Positions 1 through 8,687 of a stretch of 53,418 bases of DNA are shown here, one piece after another. Origin of the DNA: an uncultured Muribaculaceae bacterium (GTDB taxonomy: Bacteria > Bacteroidota > Bacteroidia > Bacteroidales > Muribaculaceae); contig CAJUKZ010000013.1 of NCBI GenBank assembly GCA_910586995.1, positions 1 through 53,418 of the forward strand, given 5' to 3'. Position 1 is the first letter of the stretch; every line of letters begins with the position of its first letter. Under the pieces are notes generated by a model. It did not search any database. It was given only the letters and a program-made list of their open reading frames with translations, and was not told the DNA's origin. Made by a program: the position numbers and the translations under genes.

Positions 1-19
1 TCAATTCTATCACTATATC

Positions 20-51
20 TTTCCGCATTTCACTTTTTTGTAGTAACTTTG
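20..51 (+). promoter_or_regulatory. promoter of the SPOR-folE operon
   Basis: A perfect -7 element TAACTTTG lies at 44-51. TTTC at 20-23, 20 bases upstream, is one base from the -33 consensus TTTG. Transcription would start near 58, giving a leader of about 17 bases before the ATG at 75. Confidence 0.6.
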
Positions 52-74
52 TAGCCTTAATTTATACATGCACC

Positions 75-578
75 ATGAACCGTCTACGACTAAATATCCG
101 ACATCAGATACTGGCATTTGCCACGATGATGCTTGTGTCGTCAAGCAGTGTTTGGGCTGATTCGACGCCAGAGATTGTAAAGCGAGTCTCCGACACCACA
201 TCGACAGTAGTGGTAGAGATGCCTGACGCACTCTTGCTGAGATTGAGCGCCGCTCCATCTTCTGATCCTCAGCCTGAGGAGGCCCGTCAGGGTGGAGGGC
301 GTGCCGCATCAGGTCGTTCTGTCGGCTACAGGGTGCAGATATATTCCGACAATAATCAGCGTACAGCCCGAGCAGAAGCAGAACGTAGGGCAGCGGCAAT
401 AAGGTCGCATTTCCCTGAATATCAGGCATACGTAGTCTTCCAATCGCCATACTGGCGAGTAAGGGTAGGAGACTTCCGTTCGCGTTCGCAGGCAGAGGAT
501 GCCGCTGCGCAGATGCGTCATGTACTTCCGGTATATGGCAAGGAGATGCGTGTAGTCAAGGATCGAGTAAATCTATGA
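75..578 (+). CDS. secreted SPOR-domain protein
   Basis: 167 residues. An N-terminal signal peptide (hydrophobic core about 12-25, likely cleavage after Ala28 in SVWA) is followed by a low-complexity linker rich in Ser, Gly and Arg (55-82) and a C-terminal SPOR domain (about 84-163), recognisable from the YRVQIYSD strand, the Ala/Arg-rich helix and the WRVRVGDF strand. SPOR domains bind peptidoglycan stripped of stem peptides, usually at the division site, so a periplasmic or outer-membrane wall-binding role is inferred. The stop overlaps the folE start (ATGA at 575-578), so the two are translated from one message. No catalytic domain is visible. Confidence 0.88.
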   Translation: MNRLRLNIRHQILAFATMMLVSSSSVWADSTPEIVKRVSDTTSTVVVEMPDALLLRLSAAPSSDPQPEEARQGGGRAASGRSVGYRVQIYSDNNQRTARAEAERRAAAIRSHFPEYQAYVVFQSPYWRVRVGDFRSRSQAEDAAAQMRHVLPVYGKEMRVVKDRVNL

Positions 579-1189
579 ACGAAACAGATATTATATCGGC
601 TGAAACTAACAGCGAGTTCAAACCGGACGTCCCGGAAGACGTCATTACGGCTGTTGCCGGTCATATAAGGGAGATTCTCAAGTTACTTGGAGAAAATCCG
701 GACAGAGAGGGGCTGAAGAAAACACCTGTCAGGGCTGCAAAGGCTTTAAGTTTCGTTACCCAGGGGTATAGACAAAGTGCTGAGTCGGTACTCAGGCAGG
801 CTATATTTGAATATGCCGGTTCGCGTATGGTCATAGTTAAGGATATTGAATTCTATTCCATGTGCGAGCACCATATATTGCCTTTTTTTGGAAAGGTATC
901 CATCGGCTATATACCTGATGGCGCTATGATCGGACTTAGCAAGTTGGCACGCGTTGTCAATGTTTTTGCCCGGCGTCTGCAAGTGCAGGAACGACTTACG
1001 GCAGAGATTTGTCGGGCCGTAGGTTCGACATTGAATGCCCGTGGAGTCATAGTAGTGTGCACAGGCGAACATCTTTGCATGAAAATGCGTGGTGTTGAGA
1101 AACAGGATTCTGCTACAACTACTGTTGATTACAACGGTGTATTTGCAGAAGATCCGTCATTAAGGCAGGAATTCTTTGCCCAATTGTAA
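575..1189 (+). CDS. folE: GTP cyclohydrolase I
   Basis: 204 residues, normal for the family. The enzyme converts GTP to 7,8-dihydroneopterin triphosphate, the first step of tetrahydrofolate synthesis, in the cytoplasm as a decamer. Visible are the zinc ligands Cys97 and His100 in SMCEHH and Cys168 in EHLCMKMRG, the FGKVSIGYIP strand, and the conserved KLAR and VQERLT segments. The start is the ATG overlapping the stop of the SPOR gene. It is the last gene of that operon and converges with the HAD gene about 50 bases downstream. Pairing with a SPOR protein has no obvious metabolic logic and probably reflects shared transcription only. Confidence 0.97.
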   Translation: MNETDIISAETNSEFKPDVPEDVITAVAGHIREILKLLGENPDREGLKKTPVRAAKALSFVTQGYRQSAESVLRQAIFEYAGSRMVIVKDIEFYSMCEHHILPFFGKVSIGYIPDGAMIGLSKLARVVNVFARRLQVQERLTAEICRAVGSTLNARGVIVVCTGEHLCMKMRGVEKQDSATTTVDYNGVFAEDPSLRQEFFAQL

Positions 1190-1239
1190 GGTGTCCGGGC
1201 CGTAGGATGTCGGTCGCTTATTTATTGCTGTGCAAGTTT

Positions 1240-1884
1240 TTAATGCTTGCGGGAGGCAAACAATACCTCCGGAGTTAAATCGGCGATAGAATCGAATATT
1301 GCGTGTGCCCGTCCTGCAATAGCTGCACGGCTGTTCGTCGTAGCCAGTCCGATTGTCGTTGCCCCTGATGCCATTCCTGCTGCCATTCCTGCAAATGAAT
1401 CCTCTATTACGAAGCAATTGCCGATCTCTCTGTCAATGGCTTTAGCTGCAAGCAAGTATCCTTGTGGATCTGGTTTTGATCTTGTTATATCAGCATCGGT
1501 GAGCACAGCGGAAAAGTAGTCTCTGAATCCAGCTATTCGATCAAACAGCATACCCATCTTCACAGGCCCACTGCTTGTTACAATGGCACACGGAATATGA
1601 GCTTCCCGCAACCGGATGAGAAGTCTTTCCGCGCCGGCGAACAATTCATATGGCATGGCGGCCTCGTATTCTTTCAATTCGCTTACGATTTTGTCTTGCA
1701 TTTCTTTATCCGGAAAATGAGTGGAAAGTATTACCTCAAGGGTATTGCCCTTTATTACATTGGCAAAATCCTCTATTCCGCGAGGATATCTATTTTCTCC
1801 AATCTCAGTCCAGAACTTTGAGTATAGACCTTCTGTGTCCACCAATACTCCGTCAAGGTCAAATAGAACGCCGGTAGTTTCCAT
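1240..1884 (-). CDS. HAD-superfamily phosphatase or phosphomutase (beta-phosphoglucomutase-like)
   Basis: 214 residues with a complete HAD subfamily IA layout: motif I DLDGVLVDTE with nucleophile Asp9 and acid/base Asp11, cap domain about 18-90, motif II IVTSS (Thr103/Ser104), motif III Lys137 in SKPDP, and motif IV IEDSFAG with Glu161 and Asp162. The DGVLVDTE and KPDP signatures are typical of beta-phosphoglucomutase and sugar-phosphate phosphatases. The substrate cannot be read from sequence. It lies downstream of rpsP on the same strand, but a probable rpsP terminator separates them, so it may have a promoter I did not recognise. Convergent with folE. Confidence 0.85.
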   Translation of the reverse strand: METTGVLFDLDGVLVDTEGLYSKFWTEIGENRYPRGIEDFANVIKGNTLEVILSTHFPDKEMQDKIVSELKEYEAAMPYELFAGAERLLIRLREAHIPCAIVTSSGPVKMGMLFDRIAGFRDYFSAVLTDADITRSKPDPQGYLLAAKAIDREIGNCFVIEDSFAGMAAGMASGATTIGLATTNSRAAIAGRAHAIFDSIADLTPEVLFASRKH

Positions 1885-1918
1885 ATTATTCGCTTATTTG
1901 GATGTGATTATATATGTG

Positions 1919-1970
1919 GAATTTATTGAAAGAAGCACCGTCTGATGGCTTACTGCCACGACGATGCTTC
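1919..1970 (-). terminator. probable terminator of rpsP
   Basis: Arms at 1932-1942 and 1960-1970 form an 11-bp stem with one mismatch. On the minus strand it is followed by a T-rich stretch (complement of 1919-1931). It lies about 60 bases after the rpsP stop. Confidence 0.5.
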
Positions 1971-2029
1971 CCTGTTAGTTGCTGATCCCGAAGCACTGAG
2001 TGCTCCGGCAGACGTGCTGCATGAGAGAT

Positions 2030-2584
2030 TTATTCAGCGGCAGGAGTCTCCTCTGTTGCGGGAGCTTCTGCTGCCTCAGCCTCAGCTTTTGCAGCAGCTT
2101 CAGCCTCAGCCTTAGCGGCGGCGATCTCAGCTTTTTTCTTAGCTACGACCTCAGCCTTAGCCTGATTCTTGGCCTGTTCGGCCTCAAGGCGCTGCTTGGC
2201 TGCCAATTCTTTCTTGTCGGCCATGTCGGCGCGCAGAGCGTCTACAGCTTTCTGCTTGTTAGCCTTCCATGCGTCAAAACGGCGCTGTGCTTCGGCTTCA
2301 TCAAATGCGCCTTTCTTCACGCCGCCCTGAAGATGCTTCATCAGCATCACACCTTCTTTAGAGAGGATGGAGCGTACGGTGTCGGTAGGCTGTGCTCCTG
2401 TGTTTACCCAATACAAAGCCCGCTCGAAGTTCAAAGTTACTGTAGCAGGATTAGTGTTCGGATTATAAGAACCTATCCTTTCAATAAATCTACCATCTCG
2501 TGGTGCCCTGCTGTCGGCGATAACAATGGGATAGAACGCATAGTTCTTACGACCATGACGTTGCAGTCTGATTTTTGTTGCCAT
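2030..2584 (-). CDS. rpsP: 30S ribosomal protein S16 with long C-terminal tail
   Basis: 184 residues from the ATG at 2584; the reading frame is open further upstream, but that would run through the promoter at 2668-2699. The first 80 or so residues are the S16 core, beginning MATKIRLQRHGRK and including SRAPRDGRFIERIGSYNP. Residues from about 85 form an extension rich in Ala, Glu and Lys, probably helical, ending in an Ala/Glu/Pro/Thr stretch. S16 elsewhere is about 80-90 residues; long tails of this type are known in Bacteroidota. The protein binds 16S rRNA early in small-subunit assembly. It stands alone, without rimM or trmD. Confidence 0.95.
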   Translation of the reverse strand: MATKIRLQRHGRKNYAFYPIVIADSRAPRDGRFIERIGSYNPNTNPATVTLNFERALYWVNTGAQPTDTVRSILSKEGVMLMKHLQGGVKKGAFDEAEAQRRFDAWKANKQKAVDALRADMADKKELAAKQRLEAEQAKNQAKAEVVAKKKAEIAAAKAEAEAAAKAEAEAAEAPATEETPAAE

Positions 2585-2667
2585 TAATAATAAAAATTGT
2601 GGTTTGTATTGATTATAAACTTGCTCCACGCTGAAGTTTTCTCTGAAACTTCTTGCGTTTTGCGCCG

Positions 2668-2699
2668 CAAAGATACGAAAATCCGGGCAAATGGCCAAA
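2668..2699 (-). promoter_or_regulatory. promoter of rpsP
   Basis: On the minus strand TTTG at 2699-2696 and TATCTTTG at 2675-2668 are separated by exactly 20 bases, a full match to the Bacteroidota consensus. Start of transcription is expected near 2661, about 75 bases before the ATG. Confidence 0.75.
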
Positions 2700-2904
2700 C
2701 ATATCGTCAACGTATGTTGGTAGCCGCGATTAATTTATGTAATTTTTGCAGTATGTCAATGGGGGAAGTATCTTTTCATATAAGCGGATAAAGAAAAAAG
2801 ATATGCAGCAGGCAATAGACGGGCGAAAATTCCGTTACAGATGTAGACGTCATACCTCATATCTTTCGCTGAGGATAATGACCATAATACGTACGTATAC
2901 TCAG

Positions 2905-3927
2905 ATGAAATTTCGTCAGTTTTTCACATATATCATGCTTGCCGGAGCGTCGGTATTTGTCCATGCCCAGGGTGACGGCAGCACAGCCTATGATTTTCTA
3001 AACGTGACTTCGTCGTCGCTTGTATATGGCCTTGGCGGTATGAATGTGTCGCTTGTCGGTGGTGATATCAATACGATAGATCAGAATCCTGCACTGCTGG
3101 GGGCAGAGATGGACAATCAGGTCGCATTCAACTATATGCGTTATCTCGGAGACAGCAATTTTGCCGGGCTTGCCTATGCACGCAGCGTAGGTGAGCATGG
3201 AGCTTGGGCCGCATCTGTACGTTATCTTGGCTACGGATCTATGAAAGAGACTGATGTGTCAGGAAATATCGTAGGTTCATTTTCTGCATCAGATGTCGTA
3301 TTCGGAGGCACATTTTGCTACGACATAACCGACAGGCTGCGTGGTGGTGCATCCTTAAAACTTGCCTATGACTCCTATGCTGAATATTCCGCATTTGCAG
3401 TCGCTACGGATTTGGGAATAAACTACTATGATCCGGAGAAAGACTTGTCGTTGTCGCTTGTTGTGGCAAATCTCGGTGGACAGGTGAAGCGATTCGACGA
3501 ACGGTATGATAGATTGCCGCTTGATGTACGCATCGGATGGTCGCAGAGTTTCGCGTCGCTGCCACTGCGTTTTTCAATCACAGCATGGAATCTTACTAAA
3601 TGGAGTCTGCCATATTATGATGCAGGCGACGGGTCATCAACAGATGAAATGGTCAGAAAGGATTCATTTGGATCGAATCTGATGCGCCATCTTGTGTTTG
3701 GTATAGATTATGTAGGCTCGGACAATTTTTATATCGGTCTTGGCTATAATTACAAGACACGCACGGATATGAGTACTTATTCGCGCAGCATGTTGTCTGG
3801 ATTTTCATTAGCAGCAGGGTTGAATGTGCGTAATTTTGGCATAGGTATCGCATTCGCACAACCACATAAAGGCGCTACGACATTGATGCTCAATCTGTCG
3901 TGCAACCTGAATGATTTTCTTGAGTGA
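2905..3927 (+). CDS. porQ: type IX secretion system protein PorQ
   Basis: About 340 residues from the chosen ATG at 2905, which gives a clean signal peptide (Met-Lys-Phe-Arg, hydrophobic stretch, VHAQ cleavage region); ATGs at 2803 and 2878 in the same frame are possible but add a poor N-terminus. The mature protein has alternating beta strands with aromatic girdles, the GLGGMNVSLVGGDINTIDQNP opening typical of the PorV/PorQ family (conserved around residues 40-60), and a C-terminus of the outer-membrane barrel type. PorQ is an outer-membrane part of the type IX secretion system that exports proteins carrying C-terminal sorting domains; one likely cargo lies at 13465-13956. Assignment to PorQ rather than another FadL-like barrel rests on family recognition. 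Confidence 0.82.
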   Translation: MKFRQFFTYIMLAGASVFVHAQGDGSTAYDFLNVTSSSLVYGLGGMNVSLVGGDINTIDQNPALLGAEMDNQVAFNYMRYLGDSNFAGLAYARSVGEHGAWAASVRYLGYGSMKETDVSGNIVGSFSASDVVFGGTFCYDITDRLRGGASLKLAYDSYAEYSAFAVATDLGINYYDPEKDLSLSLVVANLGGQVKRFDERYDRLPLDVRIGWSQSFASLPLRFSITAWNLTKWSLPYYDAGDGSSTDEMVRKDSFGSNLMRHLVFGIDYVGSDNFYIGLGYNYKTRTDMSTYSRSMLSGFSLAAGLNVRNFGIGIAFAQPHKGATTLMLNLSCNLNDFLE

Positions 3928-3955
3928 TTCTCGTCTTTATTGATGAATAAATGAG

Positions 3956-3963
3956 TAATTTTG
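3956..3963 (+). promoter_or_regulatory. -7 element of the cmk-ispH operon
   Basis: TAATTTTG matches TAnnTTTG. No good -33 box is present at 19-21 bases upstream. Transcription from about 3970 excludes the ATG at 3951 and supports the cmk start at 3999. Confidence 0.5.
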
Positions 3964-3998
3964 CAATGAGAAATTACTCACTAAACCAACGTTACATC

Positions 3999-4703
3999 AT
4001 GTCGAATAAGATAACGATAGCCATAGATGGATATTCATCAAGTGGCAAAAGTACAATGGCCCGCGCGCTTGCAGCAAGAATAGGATACCGATATATTGAT
4101 TCTGGAGCTATGTACAGAGCGGTGACACTGTGGGCTATACGCCGCGGGCTGACTTCTGCCGATGGATCGGTGGATGCCGGTGCGCTTGTGGAACACCTTC
4201 CGGAAATAAAGATTGATTTTTCGTTGCAACCAGACGGAACCGCGCAGCACACCATGTTGTGCGGTGAGGACGTGGAGAGCGAGATACGCAAGATTAATGT
4301 GTCTAACTACGTATCGCAGGTAGCTGCTATCCCGCAGGTGCGTCATGCTTTGGTAGGCATGCAGCAAGCTATGGGTAAGAATAAAGGCATTGTGATGGAC
4401 GGCCGAGACATTGGAACTACGGTATTTCCGGATGCCGAGCTTAAAATATTTGTAGACGCCTCTGCTCAGACCAGAGCCCAGCGACGTTTCAGTGAACTGG
4501 TAGAGAAAGGTTCTAACGTGACTTTCGAGGAGGTGCTGGCCAATGTGATTCATCGCGATCATATTGATCAGACGAGAGAAGAGAGTCCTCTCCGCTGTGC
4601 TGACGACGCCCTGAGGCTTGATAATTCCCATATGACAATAGAGCAGCAGAATGCATGGCTTGCAGAAGCATTCCAGTCTGCTTTGGAGAAGACCGCGAAA
4701 TGA
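3999..4703 (+). CDS. cmk: cytidylate kinase
   Basis: 234 residues from the ATG at 3999, chosen because the P-loop (GYSSSGKST, about residues 11-19) then sits at the usual distance from the N-terminus and because the -7 element lies between this ATG and the upstream one. Further signatures are DSGAMYRAVTLW, DGRDIGTTVFPDA and the RRFSEL lid. The enzyme phosphorylates CMP and dCMP with ATP in the cytoplasm. Its stop overlaps the ispH start (ATGA at 4700-4703), an arrangement of cmk and ispH common in Bacteroidota. Confidence 0.97.
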   Translation: MSNKITIAIDGYSSSGKSTMARALAARIGYRYIDSGAMYRAVTLWAIRRGLTSADGSVDAGALVEHLPEIKIDFSLQPDGTAQHTMLCGEDVESEIRKINVSNYVSQVAAIPQVRHALVGMQQAMGKNKGIVMDGRDIGTTVFPDAELKIFVDASAQTRAQRRFSELVEKGSNVTFEEVLANVIHRDHIDQTREESPLRCADDALRLDNSHMTIEQQNAWLAEAFQSALEKTAK

Positions 4704-5584
4704 GTAGTGCTGCACCACGTGTCGAGATTGACGAACGTTCTGGATTCTGTTTTGGCGTAGTAACTGCAATACGTAAGGCAGAGGAGGAGCTTGCCCGGGG
4801 GGGCGTCCTTTATTGCCTTGGTGATATAGTACACAACAGTGATGAGGTGGAGCGTCTGTGCAGGCATGGTTTGATTACCATAACACATGCACAGATGGCA
4901 GAACTTCATGATGTAAGCGTATTGCTTCGCGCTCATGGAGAGCCTCCGTCCACCTACGAACTTGCCCGCCGGAATAATATACGTATCATAGACGCTACCT
5001 GTCCGGTTGTGCTACAGTTGCAACGCAGGATACACCAGATGTATGAGAGCGACTGCCATCCGCAGATTGTGATATATGGCAAAAATGGTCATGCAGAAGT
5101 CAACGGTCTGGTAGGACAGACAAAAGGAGAGGCAATCGTGGTGGAAAACGCCGGAGAGCTTGACAAGATAGATTTTGGCCGAGACATAGCTTTATACAGC
5201 CAGACTACAAAATCGGTGGAAGGTTTCAACGAGATAATTGGAGCGATATCATCGCGTAAAAGTCCGGAGGCAGATTTTCAAAGTTATGATACGATATGCC
5301 GTCAGGTAGCTAACCGGGTATCACATCTGAGGGAATTTGCATCAGCACACGATGTAGTGCTTTTCGTGGCCGGGCATAAAAGCAGCAATGGCAAGATCCT
5401 ATATAATGAGTGCCGTGATGTCAATCCTTGTACTTATATGGTTGCCAACGAACATGATATCATACCGCATTGGCTACTCAGCGCGGGCAGTATCGGTGTC
5501 TGTGGGGCGACTTCTACTCCGCGGTGGCTTATGGAGCGCGTCAAAGCCAGGGCTCTTGAAATAGCAGAGGGATCACAGGCATGA
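4700..5584 (+). CDS. ispH: 4-hydroxy-3-methylbut-2-enyl diphosphate reductase
   Basis: 294 residues. This is the last enzyme of the methylerythritol phosphate pathway, making IPP and DMAPP with an iron-sulfur cluster. The three cluster cysteines are visible: Cys17 in SGFCFGV, Cys101 in DATCPVV and Cys200 in YDTIC. Conserved HNSDEV, RAHGEPP, GKNGHAEV and GHKSSNG segments are present. The start at 4700 overlaps the cmk stop; an upstream in-frame ATG at 4655 lies inside cmk and is less likely. Its own stop overlaps the following lipoprotein start (ATGA at 5581-5584). Confidence 0.97.
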   Translation: MSSAAPRVEIDERSGFCFGVVTAIRKAEEELARGGVLYCLGDIVHNSDEVERLCRHGLITITHAQMAELHDVSVLLRAHGEPPSTYELARRNNIRIIDATCPVVLQLQRRIHQMYESDCHPQIVIYGKNGHAEVNGLVGQTKGEAIVVENAGELDKIDFGRDIALYSQTTKSVEGFNEIIGAISSRKSPEADFQSYDTICRQVANRVSHLREFASAHDVVLFVAGHKSSNGKILYNECRDVNPCTYMVANEHDIIPHWLLSAGSIGVCGATSTPRWLMERVKARALEIAEGSQA

Positions 5585-5919
5585 AGTCTATTTTGAATTT
5601 TATCTATATAATATCCGTTGCGACGACTGTGTGTAGCTGTGGAGGCGGCCAACAGGATGTTCCGGCACGTAAATCATCACATCCGGATCTTAGTGTTGTT
5701 TCGGTCGCCCGCAATGATGCACAAAAAATAATGGATGCTGCTGGAGATGCAAGGGAACTTGAACATGCCTTGCTTGACGCAAGAGCAAAGGAGTGCTTTA
5801 TGAGAAGCAGGGGGCTTGAAGCGACAGCTGATCTGTATATAACAACAATCGGGCAAGCTGTCGCCGACAGTCTGCCCGATCTGGCTAATGAGATAAATAT
5901 AGGAGGTCAGGCAATCTGA
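5581..5919 (+). CDS. small predicted lipoprotein, family not recognised
   Basis: 112 residues. A short signal sequence ends in a lipobox-like TVCSC, with Cys20 as the likely lipidated residue followed by three glycines. The rest is soluble and mostly helical (about 40-105). No domain is recognised. Translation is coupled to ispH by a 4-base overlap, so it is probably a real gene of the cmk-ispH operon. Its last 13 bases overlap the end of the convergent DUF418 gene. The function is unknown. Confidence 0.7.
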   Translation: MKSILNFIYIISVATTVCSCGGGQQDVPARKSSHPDLSVVSVARNDAQKIMDAAGDARELEHALLDARAKECFMRSRGLEATADLYITTIGQAVADSLPDLANEINIGGQAI

Positions 5920-7124
5920 CTTCTGCTATTATTCTTAAAATTGATCCAGGTTCCGCGCTTCCAGATATATTCAAGCGGTCCCTGACGATGTGTTTTAAGC
6001 CATAGGCGGCTGAATGCAAGCTGGAGTATGAATATGCCTATACCGATAAGGAGTGTCACAGTAGAGCCGACTTTGTCGTACAGGCACAGCCCGAAGTGAT
6101 AGTAGAGGCATACTCCGATCACCGACTGAGATATGTAGTTGGTCAAAGACATGCGTCCGTAGGCAATGGTGAATCGTTGCCAAGGCCTGCCGTTGCCTGA
6201 AGATTGCCATACGATCATGAACGCAGATACGAGTATTGCCATGAATACGAAGTTGTATAGCATTGGTAGGGCTATGCCGTAATACGACAGGATGGTGATA
6301 TTCGAGATGTGTTGAGGTATGTAATTTGCCAATATATATAATGGAACGATGGCGACAAACGAAGCTTTTAGCACGCGAAGCCAAAATTCAGCACTCTCCT
6401 TTGACCGTTCGAATGCATTGCTGCGTCCGAGCCACATCCCATATAGGAATAGAGCCGGAGTCTGGAATAAGCGTCCTGCTTCTACTTGCCAGAAGTTACT
6501 GTATAATTGACCGTTCCATATATTGTTGGCAAGGGTCTGCCATAAATTTCCGGTGCGTCCGACTTCTTCAGCAGATGCTGCGAATTGGACAAACATCGAG
6601 TTGGTATCCACATATTCAGGATTGAAGATGGCGTAAATGATCTTTCCCCATGCATAAGGTTGTAACATAAGTAGTGTTGCTACAATCAGCACACTGCGGT
6701 TGCTCCACGATGATGCAGGTATGAGTATCATTCCGCACACTGCATACAGTAGCAGGATGTCTCCGTTGTAAAACAGAGCGTGCAGTTGTGAAAATCCTAC
6801 AAGCAGTAGCATTCTCCATGCGAAACGAGCCTTGAAATCGCATCCACGGCGGCGCGCATTCCGCATCTGTATGTAGAAACTGAATCCGAACAGCAAGGAA
6901 AATGTAGCATATGCCTTTCCTGCAAAAAGGAAAAATATGATTTTATATACCGCGGTATCAATGGCCTGAAGCCATTCCGGAGCATTCTCAGGACTGCCGA
7001 AAATATTGTAATGTTCAAGATTGTGAAGCAGTACGATAGCCAGCAATGCAAAACCACGCAGGGCGTCAACTGATTCGAGACGCCCTGTGAGGTTTGTTGT
7101 ATTTATGTCAGTATTGAATGTCAT
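5907..7124 (-). CDS. DUF418-family (YeiB-like) membrane protein
   Basis: 405 residues with about ten hydrophobic segments. The N-terminus has the typical RLESVDALRGFALLAI entry, as in acyltransferase-like membrane proteins of the DUF418/YeiB group, followed by a heme- or quinone-like FLFAGKAYATFSLLFGFSF segment characteristic of the family. The C-terminal half (about 240-390) carries the DUF418 domain, with the AYGRMSLTNYISQS motif and the GPLEYIWK end. The biochemical role of the family is not established. The start overlaps the MFS stop (ATGA, 7121-7124), so the two inner-membrane proteins are translationally coupled. Confidence 0.85.
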   Translation of the reverse strand: MTFNTDINTTNLTGRLESVDALRGFALLAIVLLHNLEHYNIFGSPENAPEWLQAIDTAVYKIIFFLFAGKAYATFSLLFGFSFYIQMRNARRRGCDFKARFAWRMLLLVGFSQLHALFYNGDILLLYAVCGMILIPASSWSNRSVLIVATLLMLQPYAWGKIIYAIFNPEYVDTNSMFVQFAASAEEVGRTGNLWQTLANNIWNGQLYSNFWQVEAGRLFQTPALFLYGMWLGRSNAFERSKESAEFWLRVLKASFVAIVPLYILANYIPQHISNITILSYYGIALPMLYNFVFMAILVSAFMIVWQSSGNGRPWQRFTIAYGRMSLTNYISQSVIGVCLYYHFGLCLYDKVGSTVTLLIGIGIFILQLAFSRLWLKTHRQGPLEYIWKRGTWINFKNNSRSQIA

Positions 7125-8545
7125 ACACTGCCATCAATTTCGATCTTGTCGTCGACTTTGATATTCGGCGCTTCAAGACCGTAGTTGTGCTTGTTGTTGA
7201 GTACTTTAAGCCATACTCCGAAAATAAGCGCCAGAACGCCGAGGCCGGCAAACATCAGCATCGGGTTGGTATAGTCGTATTGCGTAGGATCTGTCACCCC
7301 CGGATTGGAAGCATCAAGCATCTTGCCAAATAGGATAGGAACAGCGAAAAGACCGATATTCTGAACCCAGAAAATCAGAGAATACGCGCTGCCGAGATAC
7401 CTTGAGTCCATCACTTTCGGAACAGAAGGCCATAGAGCGGCCGGAACGAGCGAGAATGAAAGACCAAGTACGAGGATGGTTGTCATTGCGAGCCATGTGC
7501 TTGGATATGCCGGGAGTACGAGTGCGAATACAAGGTGGCAGCATATAAGCAAGAGAGAGCCGACGATCAGCATTGTAGCGCCGCGTCCTATCTTGTCAAG
7601 CACAATTCCGAGAACCGGTGTGAGGCAGAGCGCACCGATAGGGAACCAGCGCAGAAGATCAGCCGCCTGAGTATCACTGATACCGAGATTACACTGAAGC
7701 ATATTCGTTCCAAAACGCTGGAAGGGGAAAATAGCTGAATAATAGAGTACGCACAGAAGGGCGATGATCCAGAATAGTTTGCTGGACAGAATGCCGCCAA
7801 CATCTGAAAGTTTGAATTCTTCTTCGGTTTCGCCTTCCGCTTTGCTTGCGCCTAATTGCTTGTCGAATTTTGTGTCAAGAATGCAGAATGTGGAATATGA
7901 GATAAGTCCTATCAGCAGGAGTACGGTACAGAATGCTACTGGAATTACTACCGAAGGATCGTTAGCACCCATCCACTCGGCCAAACGGGGAGAAAGCGAC
8001 AGAACAGCGAATACGCCCAGACGTGCTATTGCCATCTCGCATCCCATAGCTAATGCCATTTCCTTGCCTTCAAACCATTTTGCAATGGCTTTGGATACCG
8101 TAATACCTGCCATCTCGCAGCCGCATCCAAAGATCATGAAGCCGAAAGCAGCCAATTTTGCAGTGCCGGGCATTTCTTTCCACCATGAATCCAGCCAAAG
8201 GCAGAATGAAGATCCTTCAAACCAGCTACTTATGGCATATAACTTGATACATGCACCGATAAGCATGACAGATGCCGAGAGGACACCGGTAAATCTTACT
8301 CCCATCTTATCGAGAATAATTCCTGCGATAATTAGAAATCCGAATACATTGAGCATGTATTCAGCGCCGGCATAGTAGCCGAATGCTTCTGCGTTCCAGT
8401 CGAGTTTAGTCTTTACAAGAGACTGGAGTGGAGACATGACATCAACGAACATGTATGCGAAGAACATCATCAGCGCCACTAAAATCAGCGCAGCCCACCG
8501 AGCATACCATTTGTTGTTGATAAGTTGCTTTAGTTGTTGGGTCAT
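7121..8545 (-). CDS. MFS transporter
   Basis: 474 residues with about twelve membrane segments, normal for the major facilitator superfamily. The N-terminal half has the GIILDKMGVRFTG loop between segments 2 and 3, an equivalent of MFS motif A, and the C-terminal half repeats it as GIVLDKIGRGATM. A hydrophilic loop with many Glu (about 240-252) separates the halves. The substrate cannot be read; the overall look resembles the anion:cation and MFSD1-like branches rather than sugar porters. It has its own promoter and is coupled to the DUF418 gene. Confidence 0.88.
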   Translation of the reverse strand: MTQQLKQLINNKWYARWAALILVALMMFFAYMFVDVMSPLQSLVKTKLDWNAEAFGYYAGAEYMLNVFGFLIIAGIILDKMGVRFTGVLSASVMLIGACIKLYAISSWFEGSSFCLWLDSWWKEMPGTAKLAAFGFMIFGCGCEMAGITVSKAIAKWFEGKEMALAMGCEMAIARLGVFAVLSLSPRLAEWMGANDPSVVIPVAFCTVLLLIGLISYSTFCILDTKFDKQLGASKAEGETEEEFKLSDVGGILSSKLFWIIALLCVLYYSAIFPFQRFGTNMLQCNLGISDTQAADLLRWFPIGALCLTPVLGIVLDKIGRGATMLIVGSLLLICCHLVFALVLPAYPSTWLAMTTILVLGLSFSLVPAALWPSVPKVMDSRYLGSAYSLIFWVQNIGLFAVPILFGKMLDASNPGVTDPTQYDYTNPMLMFAGLGVLALIFGVWLKVLNNKHNYGLEAPNIKVDDKIEIDGSV

Positions 8546-8584
8546 AATTCTTGAATGTGTAATGATTTAAAGTGTTTTAAAGCA

Positions 8585-8615
8585 CAAAAGTACTTAATAA
8601 ATTCACTTTTCGCAA
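8585..8615 (-). promoter_or_regulatory. promoter of the MFS-DUF418 operon
   Basis: On the minus strand TTG at 8615-8613 and TACTTTTG at 8592-8585 are spaced by 20 bases. Transcription would start near 8578, about 33 bases before the MFS ATG and downstream of the hairpin at 8663-8687. Confidence 0.65.
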
Positions 8616-8654
8616 GCATTATGACATCAAATGATGGAGGGTTTTGTGAAATGA

Positions 8655-8687
8655 CAAAAAAAGCCCCGATTCGTCGCGAGTCGGGGC
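8655..8687 (-). terminator. strong leftward intrinsic terminator with no matching gene
   Basis: GCCCCGA at 8663-8669 pairs with TCGGGGC at 8681-8687, and the stem continues inward through 8670-8673 with 8677-8680 around a TCG loop. On the minus strand it is followed by seven T (complement of 8656-8662). It terminates leftward transcription, yet no annotated minus-strand gene lies to its right and the MFS promoter lies to its left. Confidence 0.8.

Noticed and set aside
1240..1945. Plus-strand frames opposite the HAD gene
   Set aside because: They mirror a well-supported HAD gene on the minus strand and show no family pattern.
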